Shown here: positions 59,449-64,000 of the stretch, piece after piece | Layout of the letters: every line of letters begins with the position of its first letter | Numbering within the stretch: the stretch's first letter is position 1 | Assembly (NCBI GenBank): GCA_036821485.1 | Contig: DAISJM010000016.1 | Location: forward strand, 3,915-67,914 | Direction: 5' to 3' | Length of the DNA stretch: 64,000 bases | DNA from: DAISJM01 sp036821485 | GTDB taxonomy: Bacteria > Verrucomicrobiota > Kiritimatiellia > CAIQIC01 > JAGNIJ01 | Notes under the pieces: model-generated | Told to the model about the DNA's origin: nothing | Seen by the model: only the letters and a program-made list of their open reading frames with translations | Database searches by the model: none | Program-made: the position numbers and the translations under genes

Positions 59449-62400
59449 ATGAAATGCAGCACGCGTCTTTTTCTTGTTCTTCTTGCGCTGGTCGTCGGGG
59501 TGTCGTCCGTTCGCGGCATGACCTTCAAGGATGAGGATGCCGCGCCCATTGCGGATCCCTGTCTCGATCTGGTCCGCGTGGAGTGGTCGCGCATGGGAGA
59601 GAATGCCGGCTGCGTGATTCACTTCCTTGATACACCGCAGGCGGAACGCGTGCGCATCCTGATCGATGTGGATGGACCGGATCGTGGTGTCGCGCCATCG
59701 GGCGCGGATTTCATGGTTGAGGGCCGCCGATTCTATCAACACACGGGAATGGATGATGCCTGGACTTGGGATGCGATCGGGGAGGTTGCGCTCATCGAGG
59801 ACGGTCGCGCCCTGCGGCTGCTGCTGCCGGAATTTGAACATGGCAGCGCATTCCGGTGGTCTGTTGAAACGCTGAGCAGTGAACTTGCCGCCGTCGACCG
59901 ATATCCCTCTTCCGGTCTGGCCGACACGCGATGGGCGAGTTTGGAGGGAGGGGGGCGGACGGAGGCGGCGGCCGTGGATCTGAGAGGGCTGCTTGAGTAC
60001 AACCCGCTTACATTATCCTATCGCTTCGACACCGAACTAAAGGCTGTCATCTGGCCGCCGGCACGGGAGCCGTTACCCATGGCATGGCAGCCGTCTTCCA
60101 TCACCTCGTCGATTCCTTTCGTTCTGACCTTGGAAGATATGGCGGCTGGGACCGTTGTGACGGCCGTGGTCGAGTCCTGCTCGGCTGTGAGCAATGCGAT
60201 CCGATGGGTGGGCGCGACGGAGGGGCTCGCTTGGACGTTAGTGGGAGAGATTCGTGGGGATGGCCTGCAGTTGACGGGCCAGCTGAAGAGCGGGACGGAA
60301 CGGCGGGTGCGCGTGGGTATCGTGTTTGCCGTGCCCGCCGATTTGTGGTCGGTCGAGGAGCCTGATGATGAGGTCGCGCGAATGCTCGACGCACGGAATG
60401 TTGAGTCCGGGTTTCCGTTGGGTATCGTGGGCGGGCGGCAGGGCACGATCTCCGTGGAGAGCGATATGGAGGAGCCGCGGCGTTTCAGGATTGGCGCGGG
60501 TTCAGACTCCGAGCGGACACTCTCCATCGTCTACGATCTTGGTCTGACCATGGCGACATCCAACTTCCCGGGACGATCGACCTTTCGTTGTTACGCACAC
60601 TACCTCGCCGACGGTGGGGGGTGTCCCCAGCGCGAGGCGTTGGCGGACTTCTACAGGCGTCATCCGGCGACATCGCAGCGTCGCCTGCCGAGGGCTGAGG
60701 GTTGGTGGGCAGGGTCTGGCGCAGCGGACGGATGGAGCGAGGATCTCGTAGAGATGGATGATGGCCAGGCACGTGGCGGGAAACGCCTGCGTTTCGCCGC
60801 AATGTCGCCGTGGACATATGGGCAGCTCATCCCCGATGGGTTTTCGTGCGACGAAGAGACAGCTCAACGACTGGTGAAATGGGCAGCGCTGGGAGGAGGA
60901 AGAGAGGGCGACTTGGCGGTCTCCGCCCTGCTGGGTGTGGCGCGCGACGGTGAAGGGCGTGCGATGATGACGGTGTCTTCAGAACCCGTATGCCTCTCCG
61001 GGTGGAGTGTGGGGGTCGATCCTGATTTGGCAGGCGTACCGGATCTGCCGGTGACGCGTGCGATGGCCGAGTGGAAGCTGGTCATCGGATCGGTGGGTAA
61101 GACATGTGACGGCGTGCTGCTGAAAGCGGGATGGGTGTGGGACGGGCTGAACCACGACGCAGCGGCGCTGGGCGTTGCGGATTATCCGTGTGCGTTTGAG
61201 GATGATGATCCGGCACCCGGGTTGGCGGGCGATGTATCGGCCATGGAATTGGTGGTTCCCTTGGCCGGGGCCGTTCGGGCGAGGGGCGGGTTTCTGGCCG
61301 GCGAGATTCCGGGAGCCCTCGGGGCCGGGATGATTCCGCAGTTGGATGTGATGGTGGGTCCGTCCTTGAAGCTTCAAGACGAAGTAGGGGGCTTTTTACG
61401 GATTCTGGCCGGGGAGAAGCCGGCGGTGGTACCGCTGGATCTCGGAGGGCTGCCGGATGATGAAGCGAAAACGATTCTGTCACGGCTGCTCTACTGGGGC
61501 TACCTGCCGGCATTGGAATCGGTGAGAGATGAATCTGCTCGTGGATCGTTCGCGCCGTATCTGTCCGTGATGAGTCGGATTGCGGAGGCGGGATGGAATC
61601 CGCAGCGCAAATTGTCGGTGACGGGGCCTGACATAACTGCGGAGGAATTCGGCCGCGATGGCATTCGCCATGTGACGCTTCAAAACAGAAGCGGAGAGTG
61701 GGCCACGGCATCCATTTCGTGTGAGCCTGCCGCGCATTTCATATTCTGCGTGGATCCGTTCACTGCGGCCGTCGCCATCCTGAAGCCCGGGTCCACGTCC
61801 CTCTCCTGTCGCGTCGCGTCCGGAGTGAGCGTTCGAGATTGGATCGTGATGCCGGATGTGGCGGGTGAAATCGATTTCCTGAAGAGTTGGGAGACGGGGA
61901 TGGGTGAGGGTGGCGCGGTGCTTCGATCTTTGGCTTCCGCTGCGGACGAAGTGAAACAGGGTTTTGTCTGCGAACTCGTGTGTCCTCAGCCGGCGGTTCG
62001 CGGTGAGACGAATGTGGTCGTGCTGACGGTCAGCAATCACTCGGATCAGGCGGTACGTTTCTCCGATCTGAAGGTAGTTTCATCCAAGCAGTTCCTGCCG
62101 TTTGATGAAGCCACCGCCCCGATTGCGGCTGGAGAAACCGCACGCTTTGAGGCGGCGTTCCGTGAGGAAGACATGGGCGATGAGCCGTGGCTCGAAGTGC
62201 AGTGGGCGCTGGAAGGCAACGGCAGCCGCTTGGATTGCGTCAGGATGATGCGGCCGGATTTTGTCGATCCACTGCTGATCTCCGCGCCATCGACGAATGT
62301 GACGTCATCGTCGTTGGAGGGTGAAATGGCCCTCGAGGTCCGCAGTTACTCCTCGCGGGAGCGGACGGTTCGTCTGCATTGGGAGGGAGATTTCAAGGGT

Positions 62401-62562
62401 GGCGACATGAGCATCGTGGTGAAGCCCGATTCGCGGAGTACGGTGCGTTTGCCCATCAAAGGGGCGCGGAAGCGTGCGGGGCAGATGGTGGTCAGGGCTT
62501 CGGCGGATGGCGACACGTTGTTCAGTGAATTCCTGAATGTTGCATTGGGCGGTGAGGAGTGA
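59449..62562 (+). CDS. Large secreted protein, unknown function
   Basis: 1037 residues with a signal peptide (residues 1-23, cleavage near SSVRGM). No transmembrane anchor further on. Multiple beta-rich regions, several Trp-rich loops (PRAEGWWAGSGAADGW, SPWTYGQLIPDG) and a late pattern of Ig-like/beta-sandwich segments (VVLTVSNHSDQAVRFSDLKV). It has the general look of a carbohydrate-active or carbohydrate-binding secreted protein, but I can assign no enzyme family. Leaderless start possible. Confidence 0.65.
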   Translation: MKCSTRLFLVLLALVVGVSSVRGMTFKDEDAAPIADPCLDLVRVEWSRMGENAGCVIHFLDTPQAERVRILIDVDGPDRGVAPSGADFMVEGRRFYQHTGMDDAWTWDAIGEVALIEDGRALRLLLPEFEHGSAFRWSVETLSSELAAVDRYPSSGLADTRWASLEGGGRTEAAAVDLRGLLEYNPLTLSYRFDTELKAVIWPPAREPLPMAWQPSSITSSIPFVLTLEDMAAGTVVTAVVESCSAVSNAIRWVGATEGLAWTLVGEIRGDGLQLTGQLKSGTERRVRVGIVFAVPADLWSVEEPDDEVARMLDARNVESGFPLGIVGGRQGTISVESDMEEPRRFRIGAGSDSERTLSIVYDLGLTMATSNFPGRSTFRCYAHYLADGGGCPQREALADFYRRHPATSQRRLPRAEGWWAGSGAADGWSEDLVEMDDGQARGGKRLRFAAMSPWTYGQLIPDGFSCDEETAQRLVKWAALGGGREGDLAVSALLGVARDGEGRAMMTVSSEPVCLSGWSVGVDPDLAGVPDLPVTRAMAEWKLVIGSVGKTCDGVLLKAGWVWDGLNHDAAALGVADYPCAFEDDDPAPGLAGDVSAMELVVPLAGAVRARGGFLAGEIPGALGAGMIPQLDVMVGPSLKLQDEVGGFLRILAGEKPAVVPLDLGGLPDDEAKTILSRLLYWGYLPALESVRDESARGSFAPYLSVMSRIAEAGWNPQRKLSVTGPDITAEEFGRDGIRHVTLQNRSGEWATASISCEPAAHFIFCVDPFTAAVAILKPGSTSLSCRVASGVSVRDWIVMPDVAGEIDFLKSWETGMGEGGAVLRSLASAADEVKQGFVCELVCPQPAVRGETNVVVLTVSNHSDQAVRFSDLKVVSSKQFLPFDEATAPIAAGETARFEAAFREEDMGDEPWLEVQWALEGNGSRLDCVRMMRPDFVDPLLISAPSTNVTSSSLEGEMALEVRSYSSRERTVRLHWEGDFKGGDMSIVVKPDSRSTVRLPIKGARKRAGQMVVRASADGDTLFSEFLNVALGGEE

Positions 62563-62650
62563 TGAGGCTTCAGCAGGAGGCATGCCGGAGAAAACCGCTT
62601 CCAGCGGCGGGCGCCGCGCGGTAGTATAACCCGCAAACAGGGGCACGCAC

Positions 62651-63727
62651 ATGTCCAGCACAACAGGTACTTTGTTCAGGGTCACGACCTTCGGCGAATC
62701 GCACGGCAAGGGAGTGGGCGCCGTCGTGGACGGGTGTCCGTCGAAGATGGCGTTGTCGGAGAGCGACATCCAGCCGCAGTTGGATCGTCGCCGTCCCGGT
62801 CAGAGCGCGATGACGACCGCTCGTGACGAAGCAGACCGGGTGACCATCCTTTCCGGCGTTGAGAACGGGATAACGCTGGGCACTCCGATCGGACTGCTCG
62901 TTGCGAATCGGGATCAGCGTCCCGGTGACTATGGTGCGACGCAGAACGTGCCTCGACCATCGCATGCGGACATGACCTACCAGGTTAAGTATGGGATCCG
63001 TGCGTCGAGTGGTGGTGGCCGGTCGAGCGCGCGCGAGACGATTGGGCGTGTGGCGGCCGGGGCCATTGCAGAAAAGTTCCTGCGCGAAAAGTTTGGCGTT
63101 CAGATTGTCGCGTGGGTGAGCAGCGTCGGTGCCGTGGAGGCGCCGGATTTGACGGAACGCGTGCCATCCCGGGACGAGGTGGACCGGACTATAATTCGTT
63201 GTCCGGACAGGGCCTCGGCGGAGCGAATGATCAAAGCTGTCGAGGAAGCGCGGGCTGCCGAAGATTCAACGGGCGGCATCATCACGTGCGTATGTGGGGG
63301 CGTGCCGGCGGGTTGGGGTGAGCCGGTGTTTGATAAGCTGGAAGCCAAGTTGGCTCAGGCGATGCTCTCGCTGCCGGCGACGAAGGGCTTTGAGATCGGA
63401 TCGGGATTCGCGGGTACGCGAATGCGGGGATCGGATCATAACGATATGTTTGTGATGAAGGACGGGCGTTTGGGGACGCGCACGAATCGGAGCGGTGGGG
63501 TGCAGGGGGGTATTTCGAACGGGGAGCCGATTGTGTTTCGCGTTGCCTTCAAGCCGCCTGCGACGATAGGGAAGCCCCAGAAAACCGTTGACTTTGATGG
63601 CAAAGAGGTCGTTTTGGGCGTAAAGGGACGGCATGACCCCTGTGTTGTTCCGAGGGCGGTGCCCATCGTCGAAACGGTAGCGGCTCTGGTTTTGGCTGAT
63701 TTGGCGATGATTCAGGCTTGCAGATAA
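62651..63727 (+). CDS. aroC: Chorismate synthase
   Basis: 358 residues, family length. Signatures in order: FGESHGKGVGAVVDGCP, RRPGQSAMTTARDE, RASSGGGRSSARETIGRVAAGA, GSDHNDMFV, RTNRSGGVQGGISNGEPI, and the C-terminal VPRAVPIVETVAALVLAD. It makes chorismate from EPSP using reduced FMN, in the shikimate pathway. A TATAAC at 62625-62630 lies 20 bases before the ATG and could be its -10. Confidence 0.97.
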   Translation: MSSTTGTLFRVTTFGESHGKGVGAVVDGCPSKMALSESDIQPQLDRRRPGQSAMTTARDEADRVTILSGVENGITLGTPIGLLVANRDQRPGDYGATQNVPRPSHADMTYQVKYGIRASSGGGRSSARETIGRVAAGAIAEKFLREKFGVQIVAWVSSVGAVEAPDLTERVPSRDEVDRTIIRCPDRASAERMIKAVEEARAAEDSTGGIITCVCGGVPAGWGEPVFDKLEAKLAQAMLSLPATKGFEIGSGFAGTRMRGSDHNDMFVMKDGRLGTRTNRSGGVQGGISNGEPIVFRVAFKPPATIGKPQKTVDFDGKEVVLGVKGRHDPCVVPRAVPIVETVAALVLADLAMIQACR

Positions 63728-63810
63728 GCCAGCGGGGCGTATACTGCCTTTGTAGTTCGGTGTAAATTCAACAATCAAGCAGCAAGCTGCAGCTCATTCT
63801 CGGGGGGAAT

Positions 63811-64000
63811 ATGAGAGCGCTCTCAACGCTTGGCTTCGTAGTAGTTCTGGCCTTCGCACTTCTTCCAGCAGCGCACGGGGCCGTGCTGCAGAATCCAGAT
63901 TTCGAAGCGGGATCTCTGAGTGGCTGGAGTACAAATGGAACAGCGCTTCGTTTCAGTATCGAAACAAACAACACGTTTAACCGCAACTACTCGGGCCGCA
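63811..64000 (+). CDS. Secreted protein, N-terminal part (runs off the window)
   Basis: Begins ATG at 63811 with GGGGGG three bases upstream. The 63 visible residues have a signal peptide (RALSTLGFVVVLAFALLPAAHG) then VLQNPDFEAGSLSGWSTNGT, which opens the beta-sandwich 'NxDFExGxLxGW' domains of many secreted PVC proteins, often with a PEP-CTERM or similar sorting signal at the C-terminus. The end is outside the window, so this cannot be checked. Confidence 0.65.
   Translation, partial: MRALSTLGFVVVLAFALLPAAHGAVLQNPDFEAGSLSGWSTNGTALRFSIETNNTFNRNYSGR

Noticed and set aside
63728..63810. Small RNA or tRNA downstream of aroC
   Set aside because: No cloverleaf or other stable structure could be drawn beyond a five-base GCAGC/GCTGC stem.

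Overview
The window reads as the chromosome of a GC-rich, diderm, LPS-making bacterium. Evidence seen directly: an LptD-type outer-membrane protein at the left edge, type II secretion-type pseudopilins, a lipoprotein, and many sugar-nucleotide, heptose, glycosyltransferase and flippase genes. The short dispersed hairpin repeats (38392-38464, 39976-40055, 46051-46157) and the secreted beta-sandwich-type protein starting at 63811 remind me of Kiritimatiellota/Verrucomicrobiota-like (PVC) genomes. That placement is inference from memory; no rRNA gene is present to test it. No tRNA, rRNA, CRISPR, IS element or prophage was seen.

Layout. 16-5341 (+): LptD, a nucleotide-sugar epimerase, an inositol-monophosphatase-family enzyme and a DUF2723-type membrane glycosyltransferase. 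5319-8405 (-): a family B DNA polymerase followed by two pseudopilins. 8440-12117 (-): SMC, starting at TTG 12117 behind a perfect Shine-Dalgarno. 12429-17282 (+): an M20 peptidase, a GT39-like membrane enzyme, a GT2 enzyme and a flippase. 17261-20110: a divergent GT2 / GT39 pair. 20130-29280 (+): a tightly packed sugar cassette with a domain-swapped HldE-like fusion, a SIS isomerase, three SDR enzymes, a split transketolase, a methyltransferase, a nucleotidyltransferase-fold protein and a zinc-type dehydrogenase. 29277-33281 (-): RmlD-like, WbuC-like cupin, C-methyltransferase and a membrane protein. 33401 (+) is a GT2 enzyme. 34169-36894 (-): a coupled quartet of HAD phosphatase, APH-like kinase and two small membrane proteins with helical C-terminal tails.

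37020-48504 (+) is a second sugar cassette: a GmhA-like isomerase, a transaldolase, HddA, three SDR enzymes, a UDP-glucose-dehydrogenase homologue that lacks the catalytic cysteine, a Gfo/Idh/MocA oxidoreductase, HddC, GmhB, a GT2 enzyme and a TylF-type methyltransferase. A small membrane protein at 39541-39897 is on the other strand. 48464-51151 (-) holds a GT4 glycosyltransferase and two methyltransferases. 51293-57243 (+) holds a second GT39-like protein, a MurC-like ligase, a DUF2007-like protein, a methyltransferase and a MATE-family transporter. 57252-59207 (-) holds a membrane protein, a coiled-coil lipoprotein and a small conserved protein. 59449-64000 (+) holds a 1037-residue secreted protein, chorismate synthase and the start of another secreted protein.

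How it fits together. Most of the window is a surface-glycan locus. GmhA, HddA, GmhB and HddC would together make GDP-D-glycero-alpha-D-manno-heptose from sedoheptulose 7-phosphate; the transaldolase and the split transketolase could feed or draw on that pool. The SDR, dehydrogenase and methyltransferase genes would then modify the sugar nucleotides, GT2/GT4/GT39 enzymes would assemble them, and the flippase at 16002 and possibly the MATE protein would move lipid-linked product. The most unusual pieces are the ThDP-enzyme cassette at 20130-29280, the cysteine-less dehydrogenase at 42032, the kinase/phosphatase/membrane-protein quartet at 34169-36894, the MurC-like ligase beside a transporter, and three starts that look leaderless.
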